Under the pieces are notes generated by a model. The model worked only from the letters and a program-made list of their open reading frames with translations, did no database searches and was not told the origin of the DNA. A program made the position numbers and the translations under genes. From DAIPJH01 sp036770365 (lineage in GTDB: Bacteria; Pseudomonadota; Alphaproteobacteria; Rickettsiales; UBA998): a DNA stretch of 64,000 nt. Shown here piece after piece: positions 1-9,283 of this stretch; within the stretch, counting starts at the first letter, position 1, and each line of letters starts with the position of its first letter. The stretch is from contig DAIPJH010000002.1 of assembly GCA_036770365.1 (NCBI GenBank), forward strand, positions 1 through 64,000, written 5' to 3'.

Positions 1-55
1 CAATAGTTCCAATGTTACAATGCGGCTTATTCCGCTCAAACTTCGCCTTAGCCAT
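1..55 (-). CDS. tuf: Elongation factor Tu, N-terminal fragment (cut by window edge)
   Basis: Only the first 18 codons lie in the window, on the minus strand from the ATG at 53-55. They read MAKAKFERNKPHCNIGTI, the classic EF-Tu start just before the GHVDHGKT P-loop, which lies outside. EF-Tu carries aminoacyl-tRNA to the ribosomal A site as a GTP complex. It sits directly downstream of fusA (49-nt gap), the usual last place in the str operon. The identification rests on a short but very distinctive N-terminus. Confidence 0.93.
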   Translation of the reverse strand, partial: MAKAKFERNKPHCNIGTI

Positions 56-104
56 CTCAATCGTCCTTTTCTTAGACTGGTACGTTTAATCTCTACTTTT
101 ACTC

Positions 105-2195
105 TTAAGCAACTTTTGCTTTGATCTCATCGGCCACGTTGCTTGGCACTTCCGCATAGTGATCAAACACCATTGAGTACTGCGCACGCCCAGAAGATAA
201 AGAACGTAAGTTGTTTACATAACCGAACATGTTTGCCAGCGGTACGTTTGCATTTACAATACGCGCATTCCCACGTTGATCCATGCTAGAAACTTGTCCA
301 CGACGCGAAGAAAGATCCCCGATGATGTCACCCATATATTCATCTGGGGTCACCACTTCTACCTTCATCACAGGCTCAAGCAATTTTGGTTTTGCTTGAC
401 GAATACCTTCACGGAACGCTGCGCGACCCGCAATCTCAAACGCCATCACACTTGAATCGACATCATGGTACGCACCATCTGTCAATGTAGCTTTGAAATC
501 GATGGTTGGGAATCCCGCGATCACACCCGTACCCATCGCAGAAGTAATACCCTTCTCAACACCTGGAATATATTCACGAGGCACGCTACCACCCACGACC
601 TTATTTTCAAATACAAAGCCTTCACCAGCAGGAAGCGGAGAGAACTCAACAATGATACGCGCATACTGCCCAGCACCACCGGATTGTTTCTTATGGGTAT
701 AATCCATGGTAAACGGCGCGCCAATGGTCTCACGGTATGCCACCTGCGGCGCACCAACATTGGCCTCTACCTTAAACTCACGTTTCATACGGTCAATAAT
801 AATTTCAAGGTGTAATTCACCCATACCCTTAAGTAAGGTTTGACCAGTCTCTTCATCGGTAGACACACGAAGCGAAGGATCTTCAGCAGCAAGACGAGAA
901 ATTGCAATCCCCATTTTCTCTTGGTCAGCCTTGGTCTTCGGCTCAACTGCCACTTCAATCACAGGCTCAGGGAATTCCATACGCTCCAGAACAACTTGAT
1001 TCTGCTCATGGCATAATGTGTCACCCGTAGTGGTATCTTTCAAACCTGCAAGCGCAACAATATCACCTGCAAAGGCTTCTTTTACATCTTCGCGGCTGTT
1101 TGCATGCATAAGCAACATACGACCCACGCGCTCTTTTTTACCTTTAACAGTATTGATAACATAAGAACCAGACTCAAGCTTACCAGAATAAATACGGGTA
1201 AAGGTCAAAGAACCCACGAACGGATCATTCATAATTTTAAACGCCAGCGCGGAGAACGGCTCATCATCAGAAGACTTACGCGCAATCTCCTCATCCGAAT
1301 CAACTTTGACACCTTTAATATCAGGCACATCAATCGGCGCAGGAAGATAATCCACCACCGCATCTAACATCGGCTGAACACCTTTATTCTTGAACGCAGA
1401 ACCACAAAGCACAGGCACAAACTTAAGCGCAATCGTACCCTTACGAATACACGCCTTTAATTCTTCTTCGGTTGGCTCTTTACCATCCAAATAACGCTCC
1501 ATAATCGCGTCATCAACTTCAACCGCATTCTCAACCATACGGTTATGATATTCTTGCGCCTTTTCTTTAAGGTCATCAGGAATCTCAACATACTCAAACT
1601 CAGCACCAAGGTTTTCATCTTTCCAGACGATCGCCTTCATTTTGACCAAATCTACTACACCCTTGAACACATCTTCAGAACCGATTGGCAATTGGATCAC
1701 CATTGGATTCGCGCCGAGACGATCCACCATCATATCCACGCAACGATAGAAATCCGCACCAATACGATCCATCTTATTGATGAAACACATACGCGGAACA
1801 TCATATTTATCTGCCTGACGCCACACGGTCTCAGACTGAGGCTCAACACCCGCCACCGAATCAAATACCGCAACCGCACCATCAAGGACACGAAGCGAAC
1901 GCTCTACTTCAATAGTAAAATCAACGTGGCCAGGGGTATCAATAATGTTAATGCGGTAAGAAACACCATCTTGACCCGTCCAATAGCAGGTGGTCGCAGC
2001 AGAGGTAATGGTAATACCACGCTCTTGCTCTTGCTCCATCCAGTCCATGGTCGCAGCACCTTCGTGTACTTCACCAATTTTATGTGACTTACCCGTGTAA
2101 TATAAGATACGCTCAGTGGTGGTGGTTTTACCAGCATCAATGTGTGCGCAAATCCCAATATTACGGTAGTGCTTAAGTTCTGTTTGACGAGCCAT
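105..2195 (-). CDS. fusA: Elongation factor G
   Basis: 696-aa translational GTPase that drives tRNA/mRNA translocation on the ribosome and takes part in recycling. The G1 motif AHIDAGKT is at residues 17-24, DTPGH lies near residue 87 and NKMD near residue 140. The length is normal for bacterial EF-G, and the C-terminal domain IV/V sequence (GGSVPREYIPGVEKGI and following) is intact. It is the third gene of the str operon, 26 nt after rpsG. The ATG is preceded by a GGAT-type ribosome site. I see nothing unusual in it. Confidence 0.98.
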   Translation of the reverse strand: MARQTELKHYRNIGICAHIDAGKTTTTERILYYTGKSHKIGEVHEGAATMDWMEQEQERGITITSAATTCYWTGQDGVSYRINIIDTPGHVDFTIEVERSLRVLDGAVAVFDSVAGVEPQSETVWRQADKYDVPRMCFINKMDRIGADFYRCVDMMVDRLGANPMVIQLPIGSEDVFKGVVDLVKMKAIVWKDENLGAEFEYVEIPDDLKEKAQEYHNRMVENAVEVDDAIMERYLDGKEPTEEELKACIRKGTIALKFVPVLCGSAFKNKGVQPMLDAVVDYLPAPIDVPDIKGVKVDSDEEIARKSSDDEPFSALAFKIMNDPFVGSLTFTRIYSGKLESGSYVINTVKGKKERVGRMLLMHANSREDVKEAFAGDIVALAGLKDTTTGDTLCHEQNQVVLERMEFPEPVIEVAVEPKTKADQEKMGIAISRLAAEDPSLRVSTDEETGQTLLKGMGELHLEIIIDRMKREFKVEANVGAPQVAYRETIGAPFTMDYTHKKQSGGAGQYARIIVEFSPLPAGEGFVFENKVVGGSVPREYIPGVEKGITSAMGTGVIAGFPTIDFKATLTDGAYHDVDSSVMAFEIAGRAAFREGIRQAKPKLLEPVMKVEVVTPDEYMGDIIGDLSSRRGQVSSMDQRGNARIVNANVPLANMFGYVNNLRSLSSGRAQYSMVFDHYAEVPSNVADEIKAKVA

Positions 2196-2221
2196 GACGA
2201 TACATCCAATTTAAAACAATA

Positions 2222-2692
2222 TTACCAGCGATAGTGAGAGAAAGCTCGGTTTGCTTCCGCCATCTTGTGCGTGTCTTCGCGCTTCTTCACAGAAGCCCCA
2301 CGACCGTTAATAGCATCCAACAACTCCGCAGCCATACGCTCACGCGAAGTACGCTCTGAGCGTGCGCGCACCGCATTCACCAACCAACGAATCGCCAACG
2401 CCTGACGACGCGACTCACGCACCTCAACTGGCACTTGATAGGTTGCACCACCAACGCGGCGAGAACGCACCTCAACAGAAGGCTTCACTTTATCAAGCGC
2501 ATCATTGAACACTTCAAGCGGATCTTTACCGGTTTTACCACCAATAATATCAAACGCTCCATACACAATGCGCTCTGCCACAGATTTCTTACCCTGCAAC
2601 ATAATGGCATTCATAAATTTGGTTACTACTATGCTGCCATGCTTGGCATCAGGAAGTACAACACGTTTTTCTGCTTTACGACGACGAGACAT
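2222..2692 (-). CDS. rpsG: 30S ribosomal protein S7
   Basis: 156-aa primary 16S rRNA-binding protein that nucleates assembly of the 30S head and contacts E-site tRNA. The sequence begins MSRRRKAEKR and contains the family core around GGATYQVPVEV. The length matches the usual 155-156 aa. It lies between rpsL and fusA in the canonical str order. In many bacteria S7 is the autogenous repressor of this operon; whether that applies here cannot be read from the sequence. Confidence 0.98.
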   Translation of the reverse strand: MSRRRKAEKRVVLPDAKHGSIVVTKFMNAIMLQGKKSVAERIVYGAFDIIGGKTGKDPLEVFNDALDKVKPSVEVRSRRVGGATYQVPVEVRESRRQALAIRWLVNAVRARSERTSRERMAAELLDAINGRGASVKKREDTHKMAEANRAFSHYRW

Positions 2693-2718
2693 ATCTAATC
2701 CAGTATATGACGTTATTA

Positions 2719-3090
2719 TTACTTAGGACGCTTCGCACCGTAGTGTGAACGACGCTGCTTACGATCTTTAACACCTTGGGTATCAAGCGTACCACGAAGA
2801 ATATGATAGCGAACCCCCGGCAAATCCTTTACACGACCGCCGCGAATCAACACGACAGAGTGTTCCTGCAAGTTATGCCCCTCACCAGGGATATAACTCG
2901 TTACCTCAAAACCATTCGTCAAACGAACACGCGCAACTTTACGAAGCGCAGAGTTTGGCTTTTTCGGCGTCGTTGTATACACACGTGTACACACCCCACG
3001 CTTTTGAGGACATGCCTGCATAGCTGGCACTTTATTACGCTTTGATACCTGAGCGCGCCCCTTGCGCACCAACTGGTTAATCGTTGGCAT
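2719..3090 (-). CDS. rpsL: 30S ribosomal protein S12
   Basis: 123-aa decoding-centre protein, first gene of the str operon. The two classic streptomycin-resistance regions look wild-type: TTPKKPNSA around K43 and GGRVKDLPGVRYH around K88. On that basis the ribosome should be streptomycin-sensitive at S12, which is inference. An AGGAATGG ribosome site precedes the ATG. A strong promoter lies about 115 nt upstream. Confidence 0.98.
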   Translation of the reverse strand: MPTINQLVRKGRAQVSKRNKVPAMQACPQKRGVCTRVYTTTPKKPNSALRKVARVRLTNGFEVTSYIPGEGHNLQEHSVVLIRGGRVKDLPGVRYHILRGTLDTQGVKDRKQRRSHYGAKRPK

Positions 3091-3203
3091 AGCGTTTCCA
3101 TTCCTTATTTATTTTATAACAGCCGCGTACTCACCAGTTTTATCTGTCTGCCGAGCGGCGATAGCACTTGCCTCAAGGAGTACCCACCCCTTAAGAGGCG
3201 CGT

Positions 3204-3232
3204 AATCTAATGATGTCACCCCCTTACGTCAA
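3204..3232 (-). promoter_or_regulatory. Sigma-70 type promoter of the str operon
   Basis: Read on the minus strand, TTGACG (3227-3232) and TAGATT (3204-3209) are separated by exactly 17 nt. Both hexamers are close to consensus. The predicted start is about 105-110 nt upstream of the rpsL ATG. The rest of 3091-3402 holds no gene; its right part must carry the promoter of the divergent M23 peptidase, where TATAGT at about 3364 is a weak -10 candidate. Confidence 0.7.
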
Positions 3233-3411
3233 GCGCAATTTTCACCTAAGTAACATTTTCTTAAATTTTTACTGATAAACCACTGAGCAACTAGCATAAT
3301 TAGACACAACAATTCACAACCAATCCCCAGCGCAGGTAGTGTGGTTTTTATACAAATTATGGTATATAGTTCGCATACTTACGTATAAATGTAGATTTTG
3401 ACTTGCCAAAA

Positions 3412-4869
3412 ATGGCTGAAATAGGTAGTTTTGCCGCCATGTATAATTACGCATCATACCTCCCCGTGAGGCATATCAATATTACGCCAGCCCACAACGT
3501 TCCGCATACTGAACGTGCGAAAAGATTGCGCGTGGCGTGGTTTGCCCTTGGTATTATCTGCGGATCACTACTAACTAGCACCGCTTTCTATGCTGTCAGT
3601 CATCGTAAAGCTGAGTCCGTACCCACTATTACGCCTACACCACCAACATTATCACCACAATCTACACTGATTTTACCGCATGCGCCTAAGATTGCCAACG
3701 TCACGCCGCCGCCTACGCTACAATGGCCGCGTTCCGTGAACGTTACAGTATCGTCAGGTCACGCCTTACTCAACATCTTAATAGATCATGGTGTTTCTCA
3801 TGATGAAGCATTTGAAATTGTGGATTCACTCAACAAAAAGTTCAATCCTAAAGATTTGCGGGTGGGTGACACCCTATTACTTGAACTAGAAAAAGACAAA
3901 ACACGTGCGAACTCTACCGCTGCCCAACTCACTAATATGGAGATTAAAGTGTCTCCTACTGAAATGGTGCGTGTACAACGCGATGCTGGTGGCGAATATT
4001 CTTCACAGACCATTGAGAAAAAAGTTCACACCGAGCTTGCGCGTTCCGCAGGCATCATCAACAAACAATATGATGGCTTTTATAAAGTCGCGAAGAAGGA
4101 CAAGACCCCTGATGAAGTGATCAATGCTCTCATCAAGGCCTATAGTTATGATGTAGATTTCCAGCGCGACATCCACGCAGGTGATAAAATTGAAATTCTC
4201 TATGAAAAGAAAATCACCGAAGACAATCAAACAGTAGGCTCAGGCAAAGTACTCTATGCGACACTGAGTACAAAAGGCAAAGACATTCCCATCTATTTCT
4301 ATAATGATGGCAATAGCGAGGGCTTCTTTAAAGAAAATGGCGAAAGCATCGTCAAAAAATTACTGCGCACCCCCGTCGATGGCGCACGTATCTCGTCTGG
4401 TTTCGGTATGCGCCATCATCCTATCTTAGGTTACTCTAAAATGCATAAAGGCATTGATTTTGCTGCACCAACAGGCACACCCATTTACGCTGCGGGAGAC
4501 GGTGTAATCGCGTTTGCGGGCAATAAAGGCGGCTATGGTAACTTTGTGATCGTACATCATAATGACACCTACGCCACAGGTTACGGTCATGCAAGCCGTA
4601 TTGCGGCAGGCATAACCGTCGGCAAAAAAGTCAAACAAGGCGACATTATCGCCTATGTTGGCTCAACAGGCAATTCCACAGGTCCGCACTTACACTATGA
4701 AATCGTACAATCTGGCATGCAGGTGAATCCATCTTCCGTCAAATTTGCAGGGCTAGATAAACTTAGCGGCAAAAAACTCGCTAGCTTTAAAGCATTTAAG
4801 AACTCGATCGCAACAAAACTGGCTGAGTTAACACCTGCAAAAGAACGCCAAGTAGCTAGTAGTCAGTAG
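3412..4869 (+). CDS. M23-family (LytM-type) peptidoglycan peptidase, membrane-anchored
   Basis: About 485 aa. A short cytoplasmic N-terminus is followed by one membrane segment (VAWFALGIICGSLLTSTAF, about residues 40-60), a proline-rich linker, a LysM/OapA-like middle region and a C-terminal M23 domain. Zinc ligands are visible: H in RHHPILGY, D in HKGIDFAAP, and the HxH of GPHLHYE. The family cleaves peptide cross-links of the cell wall or acts through activators. The start is uncertain: the frame is open from TTG 3403, with ATG codons at 3412 and 3439 and no convincing ribosome site for any. It stands alone, divergent from the str operon. Confidence 0.87.
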   Translation: MAEIGSFAAMYNYASYLPVRHINITPAHNVPHTERAKRLRVAWFALGIICGSLLTSTAFYAVSHRKAESVPTITPTPPTLSPQSTLILPHAPKIANVTPPPTLQWPRSVNVTVSSGHALLNILIDHGVSHDEAFEIVDSLNKKFNPKDLRVGDTLLLELEKDKTRANSTAAQLTNMEIKVSPTEMVRVQRDAGGEYSSQTIEKKVHTELARSAGIINKQYDGFYKVAKKDKTPDEVINALIKAYSYDVDFQRDIHAGDKIEILYEKKITEDNQTVGSGKVLYATLSTKGKDIPIYFYNDGNSEGFFKENGESIVKKLLRTPVDGARISSGFGMRHHPILGYSKMHKGIDFAAPTGTPIYAAGDGVIAFAGNKGGYGNFVIVHHNDTYATGYGHASRIAAGITVGKKVKQGDIIAYVGSTGNSTGPHLHYEIVQSGMQVNPSSVKFAGLDKLSGKKLASFKAFKNSIATKLAELTPAKERQVASSQ

Positions 4870-4902
4870 AAGATAACTTACTGGTTACTAAATTCTGGAC
4901 AC

Positions 4903-7485
4903 TTACTTAATAAGCAATCCATCCTCATCCGCACTCACCTTCACCGTCTGCCCGTCGACAACGCTACCATCAAGCAGCATCATTGCTAGTTTATTCTCAA
5001 GTGATCGTTGAATCACGCGCTTGAGCGGACGTGCGCCATACACGGGATCATAACCTTTGGTCGCAATCCAACCCAATGCTTTATCATCCAAAACTAGATT
5101 GACTTTACGTTCATCCAGACGTTTTTTCAATCTTTCCAATTGAATAGAGACGATGTTTTTAATCAAATCACGCCCCAAACGATTAAATAGAATAATTTCA
5201 TCAAGGCGGTTCAAAAACTCAGGGCGGAAGGCGGCACGTACATCTTCCATCACTTCGTTTCGTACTGTTTCCGCTGACTGACCTTCTTCTAAATCCGCAA
5301 GGTAGCGCGAACCTAGATTCGAGGTCAGCACAATAATAGTATTGCGGAAGTCTACCGTGCGACCATGCCCATCAGTCAAGCGACCATCATCAAGCACTTG
5401 TAGCAGAATGTTAAATACATCAGGATGCGCTTTCTCAACCTCATCAAATAAAATCACTTGATAGGGACGACGACGCACCGCTTCGGTCAACACCCCGCCT
5501 TGTTCATAGCCGACATATCCCGGAGGCGCACCAATCAAACGTGCCACCGCATGTTTCTCCATAAACTCAGACATATCAACGCGCAACATCGCGCTATCAT
5601 CATCAAACATAAAGCGTGCGAGTGCTTTAGTGAGTTCAGTTTTACCAACACCTGTTGGGCCTAAGAAGAGGAATGACCCCACAGGGCGATGTGGATCGCC
5701 CAGCCCTGCACGCGCACGGCGCACCGCATTAGCGACCGCCACCAGCGCATCATCTTGACCTACCACGGAGGCGCGAAGCTCATCTTCTAAACGCAGCAAC
5801 TTATCGCGCTCACCTTGCAGCATTTTTTCAACAGGAATCCCCGTCCACCGCGCCACAATTGAGGCAATATCTTCATCAGTGACAGCTTCACTCAACAATG
5901 TATTATATTCTTTATTTTCAGAATCTTGCTCTGATTCCGCAAGCTGTTTCTCCAGCTCAGGAATTAGACCATACGTCAGCTCTCCCGCTCGCGCCAGATT
6001 ACCGCTACGCTGCGCAGCTTGTAGTTCCTGACGTGCAGCTTCCAACTTTTCTTTCAAGCCACTTGCGCCTGCAAGTTTTTGCTTTTCAGATTGCCAACGC
6101 AATGTAAGTTCCGTCGCTTCACGCTCTAGCTTCTCTAGCTCGGCTTCCAGTTTACTCAAGCGATCTTTCGATGCATCATCAGTTTCTTTTTTAAGTGCCT
6201 CGCGTTCAATCTTTAACTGAATCACTTTACGGTCTAATTCATCAAGTGCTTCTGGCTTACTATCAATCTCCATCCGCAAGCGCGACGCGGCTTCATCCAT
6301 CAAATCAATCGCTTTATCAGGCAAAAATCTATCTGTGATATAACGATTTGATAAAGTCGCTGCCGCGACAATTGCACCATCGGTGATACGCACACCATGA
6401 TGCACCTCATACTTTTCCTTTAGCCCGCGCAAAATCGAAATTGTATCTTCTAATGTAGGCTCAGACACGAAAACTGACTGAAAACGGCGCGCCAAGGCAG
6501 CATCTTTTTCGATATGCTGGCGATATTCATCAAGCGTCGTTGCACCGACACAATGGAGTTCGCCACGAGCCAATGCGGGTTTGAGCAAATTAGACGCATC
6601 CATCGCGCCATCTCCTGCACCAGCACCTACAAGTGTATGTAATTCATCAATAAAAAGAATGACTTCCCCCTCCAACGAATAGACTTCGTTTAAAAGTGCC
6701 TTTAAGCGTTCTTCAAACTCACCGCGAAATTTTGCTCCAGCGATCAGCGCACCCAAATCAAGTGATAATAGCCGCTTGTCTTTGAGATTCTCAGGCACAT
6801 CCCCCGCAACAATCCTCAGTGCAAGTCCCTCAACAATAGCGGTTTTTCCTACCCCAGGTTCACCAATCAGCACAGGATTATTTTTAGTACGACGTGAAAG
6901 CACTTGCATCGTGCGGCGGATCTCTTCATCACGCCCGATCACAGGATCGAGCTTATTTTCACGCGCCGCCTTCGTTAAATCCCGCGTATATTTCTCTAAC
7001 GCTTGGTATTGATCTTCCGCAGAAGCACTGTCCGCCTTACGCCCTTTGCGCAAGCCTTTGATGGCTTCGCGGATTGAAGCAGGCGTTAGCTTTTGACTCT
7101 TAAGTATCGCCGCAGCTTTAGTGTCGGTAGCCAATGCCAGCGCAAGCAACACCATCTCCAAAGTGACAAAGCTGTCACCCTCTTTATTTGCTAAGTCCTC
7201 CGCCGCACCAAAAAGTTTTGCCGTGCTAGCATCGAGATACATCTGCGATGCACCACCACCTTGCACCGCAGGAATCGCGGCTAACGCCGCCTCCACCTCT
7301 TGTTTAAGTGTAGCGAGATTACCACCCGCGAGTTCGACTACCGCCTTTGCACTGCCGTCATTTTGGTTCACAATCGCCCACAACATATGCTCAGGCATAA
7401 AACGCTGATGACTACGTTTTAATGCTTCTGTTTGCGCTTGTTGTAGTATTTGTTGCGTTGCTTGCGTATATTTATCAAGTTGCAT
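4903..7485 (-). CDS. clpB: ATP-dependent disaggregase ClpB
   Basis: 860-aa AAA+ chaperone that, with DnaK/DnaJ/GrpE, pulls aggregated proteins apart. Visible parts: the N-terminal repeat domain (about residues 1-145), the first AAA module with GEPGVGKTA (about 207-215), the coiled-coil M domain (about 400-525) and the second module with GPTGVGKTE (about 608-616). I chose the ATG at 7485 (MQLDKYTQA) over an upstream ATG because AGAGG lies at the right distance and ClpB proteins start this way. It is convergent with the M23 peptidase gene and divergent from the DUF3108 gene. Confidence 0.97.
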   Translation of the reverse strand: MQLDKYTQATQQILQQAQTEALKRSHQRFMPEHMLWAIVNQNDGSAKAVVELAGGNLATLKQEVEAALAAIPAVQGGGASQMYLDASTAKLFGAAEDLANKEGDSFVTLEMVLLALALATDTKAAAILKSQKLTPASIREAIKGLRKGRKADSASAEDQYQALEKYTRDLTKAARENKLDPVIGRDEEIRRTMQVLSRRTKNNPVLIGEPGVGKTAIVEGLALRIVAGDVPENLKDKRLLSLDLGALIAGAKFRGEFEERLKALLNEVYSLEGEVILFIDELHTLVGAGAGDGAMDASNLLKPALARGELHCVGATTLDEYRQHIEKDAALARRFQSVFVSEPTLEDTISILRGLKEKYEVHHGVRITDGAIVAAATLSNRYITDRFLPDKAIDLMDEAASRLRMEIDSKPEALDELDRKVIQLKIEREALKKETDDASKDRLSKLEAELEKLEREATELTLRWQSEKQKLAGASGLKEKLEAARQELQAAQRSGNLARAGELTYGLIPELEKQLAESEQDSENKEYNTLLSEAVTDEDIASIVARWTGIPVEKMLQGERDKLLRLEDELRASVVGQDDALVAVANAVRRARAGLGDPHRPVGSFLFLGPTGVGKTELTKALARFMFDDDSAMLRVDMSEFMEKHAVARLIGAPPGYVGYEQGGVLTEAVRRRPYQVILFDEVEKAHPDVFNILLQVLDDGRLTDGHGRTVDFRNTIIVLTSNLGSRYLADLEEGQSAETVRNEVMEDVRAAFRPEFLNRLDEIILFNRLGRDLIKNIVSIQLERLKKRLDERKVNLVLDDKALGWIATKGYDPVYGARPLKRVIQRSLENKLAMMLLDGSVVDGQTVKVSADEDGLLIK

Positions 7486-7536
7486 AAGATAACCTCTTTC
7501 ATATTCGAACATCACGAATCATTCTATAGGTCTTAT

Positions 7537-8442
7537 ATGGTGCGCAGTTTGACTTCTGACAATTGGCGGATAAGTATTTTTTTTATTTTACTTATCGCAG
7601 GGGTAAATTTAACACCTGCAAAAGCCGCGCCTGTCACGTTACAACATGCCGCATTAACGCCACAAAGCGAAGAAGTTATCTACCGTATCCAATGGATGGG
7701 AATTACTCTCGGACGTGCTACATTGACATGGCAAGAAACCATGACACGCTATCATGCACGCATCGTCATTCAAACATCTGGCATTGCCAAAGTTTTCAAT
7801 AAACAAACTCGCTCTCTCGAAACCACAGGCAACATCACTCGATCTGCATCACTGACAACCTATTCACCAGAAATTTATCTTAATCATGTCACGTACAAAC
7901 ATAAAGAACGTGACATGCAAGTACGCTATAACAAAGATGGCATTGAGTCGAGTTACGCTGTAACGCCGCCCGATGATCGACGCTGGCGACCAGAAGTACC
8001 GGATGTTGAACGTGACAAAGCATTGGATATTATGACAGCTATTATTTACGCTTACCAACACGTTCAGGAACATAAAGAACAATTTGATTTCACCATCTTT
8101 GATGCGCGCAGACTCTCAGGCATCCATTATACCCGCAAAAAAAACAGCCCCATCTTAACATATATTGGAACACGCACTGCCAATAGCGGCTACACTGACA
8201 AAGAATTAAAAGAACTAGAAGGAGATGATACATTGGTGTTTGTGGAGATGGGTGACCCACATTCACGCTTTGTCACCCGAGTATATGCTTCCATCGCCAT
8301 TGGCACAATCGAAGCCATACGAGAGCATCAGCGATTTTTGCTTAGTCCTACTCTACCAAGTACATCAAAGAATCAAGAAATCTCTCACCCTACCCCTCTC
8401 CTACAAGAAGAGAGGGAAGTTTTGGCTTCGCCAAAACAATGA
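7537..8442 (+). CDS. DUF3108 family periplasmic protein
   Basis: About 301 aa. The N-terminal stretch ISIFFILLIAGVNLTPAKA is a likely signal peptide, followed by a beta-rich domain typical of DUF3108 (YRIQWMGITLGRATL and following). The molecular function is unknown. The ATG at 7537 follows AGG at 7528 and puts the signal peptide at the N-terminus, so it is preferred over the open frame from 7450. The last 18 or so residues (SHPTPLLQEEREVLASPKQ) are encoded by a dispersed palindromic repeat and are probably not ancestral protein sequence. Confidence 0.82.
   Translation: MVRSLTSDNWRISIFFILLIAGVNLTPAKAAPVTLQHAALTPQSEEVIYRIQWMGITLGRATLTWQETMTRYHARIVIQTSGIAKVFNKQTRSLETTGNITRSASLTTYSPEIYLNHVTYKHKERDMQVRYNKDGIESSYAVTPPDDRRWRPEVPDVERDKALDIMTAIIYAYQHVQEHKEQFDFTIFDARRLSGIHYTRKKNSPILTYIGTRTANSGYTDKELKELEGDDTLVFVEMGDPHSRFVTRVYASIAIGTIEAIREHQRFLLSPTLPSTSKNQEISHPTPLLQEEREVLASPKQ
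8385..8437 (+). repeat. Dispersed palindromic repeat, copy 1
   Basis: The block has a C/T-rich unit (CTCACCC...CCTCTCCTACAAGAAGAGAGG, itself an imperfect hairpin) followed by a perfect 8-bp hairpin GTTTTGGC-TTC-GCCAAAAC at 8419-8437. The same two modules recur, rearranged, at 12572-12689. It forms the 3' end of the DUF3108 gene and lies between two convergent genes, where the hairpin could also work as a bidirectional terminator. Confidence 0.7.
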
Positions 8443-8444
8443 GA

Positions 8445-9218
8445 CTAAATATCTTTTGGTGCGGGAAGCAAAGCTTCCAACTGTGAACCATGGTTATCGT
8501 CAAAATCTAGCTGCGGCTCGCGGGGTACGCGAGGTTGACGTGGCTGGCGCGGCGCACGCGGCTGACGTTCCACACGTTCTTGTGGGGCAACCTCAACGGC
8601 TTCATGCTCTACTGCACCCTCTTGCGGTTGTTGCGGCTGAGATTGATAGTCCTGACGGTAAGGACGACGCGGCCCGCGATTATGTTGTTGACGAGGCTGC
8701 TCACGATGATGACTTTGCTGAGGCGCATCCCCTTGATCATGTGACATTATATCAGGAGATTCACTGCGCTCACCCTCAAAATTCTGATGATCTGAACCGT
8801 AATCACCACCATCATTATGGTTGTCATCCTCAGCATGAGAACGATGATGCCCTTGTTCCTGACGCTGCGCGGCTTGCTGCTCATCCGCCAAGTTCAAAAT
8901 GCGCTGGTAGTGATCCGCATGTTGGTAATAATACTCTGCTTTAACACGGTCACCTGATGACATCGCATCACGTGCCTGATTAATATATTTTTCACGGTTA
9001 TTCTTTGCTGCCTGCACCTGACGAGGACTCACAAATTCACCTTCTCCTCCACCATGATTATGCTGACGGTGACCACCATTATGTCCCCCATTATGAGGAC
9101 GACGACGACCACGGTTTTGACCGCCGCCTTGTCCACCACCATTACCACCACCATAACCACCATTTTGGTTGTTATTCTGCCCATTACGATTTGACGAAAA
9201 ATGAGGACGTTTACGCAT
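8445..9218 (-). CDS. DUF4167 protein, low-complexity and probably RNA-binding
   Basis: About 257 aa. The basic N-terminus rich in Gly, Asn, Arg and His (SNRNGQNNNQNGGYGGGN, then GGQNRGRRRPHNGG) precedes the conserved DUF4167 core (SPRQVQAAKNNREKYINQARDAMSSGDRVKAEYYYQHADHY in pieces, about residues 65-110). The C-terminal half is low-complexity Gln/Pro/Arg/Glu. DUF4167 is largely alphaproteobacterial, and the arginine/glycine-rich arm suggests nucleic-acid binding (inference). The ATG at 9218 is preferred: AGGTGG lies 5 nt before it and contains the GTG of the longer frame. It lies downstream of prmC-prfA, its usual context. Confidence 0.85.
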   Translation of the reverse strand: MRKRPHFSSNRNGQNNNQNGGYGGGNGGGQGGGQNRGRRRPHNGGHNGGHRQHNHGGGEGEFVSPRQVQAAKNNREKYINQARDAMSSGDRVKAEYYYQHADHYQRILNLADEQQAAQRQEQGHHRSHAEDDNHNDGGDYGSDHQNFEGERSESPDIMSHDQGDAPQQSHHREQPRQQHNRGPRRPYRQDYQSQPQQPQEGAVEHEAVEVAPQERVERQPRAPRQPRQPRVPREPQLDFDDNHGSQLEALLPAPKDI

Positions 9219-9283
9219 TGTATCCACCTGTTTTACCTAATTCCAAATGTATGATTTATAAAATTCTTTTATTCTAATTATGA

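Noticed and set aside
8225..8944. 239-aa plus-strand ORF opposite the DUF4167 gene
   Set aside because: Antisense to a low-complexity gene; its composition (His/Ala/Asp runs) mirrors that gene's codons.
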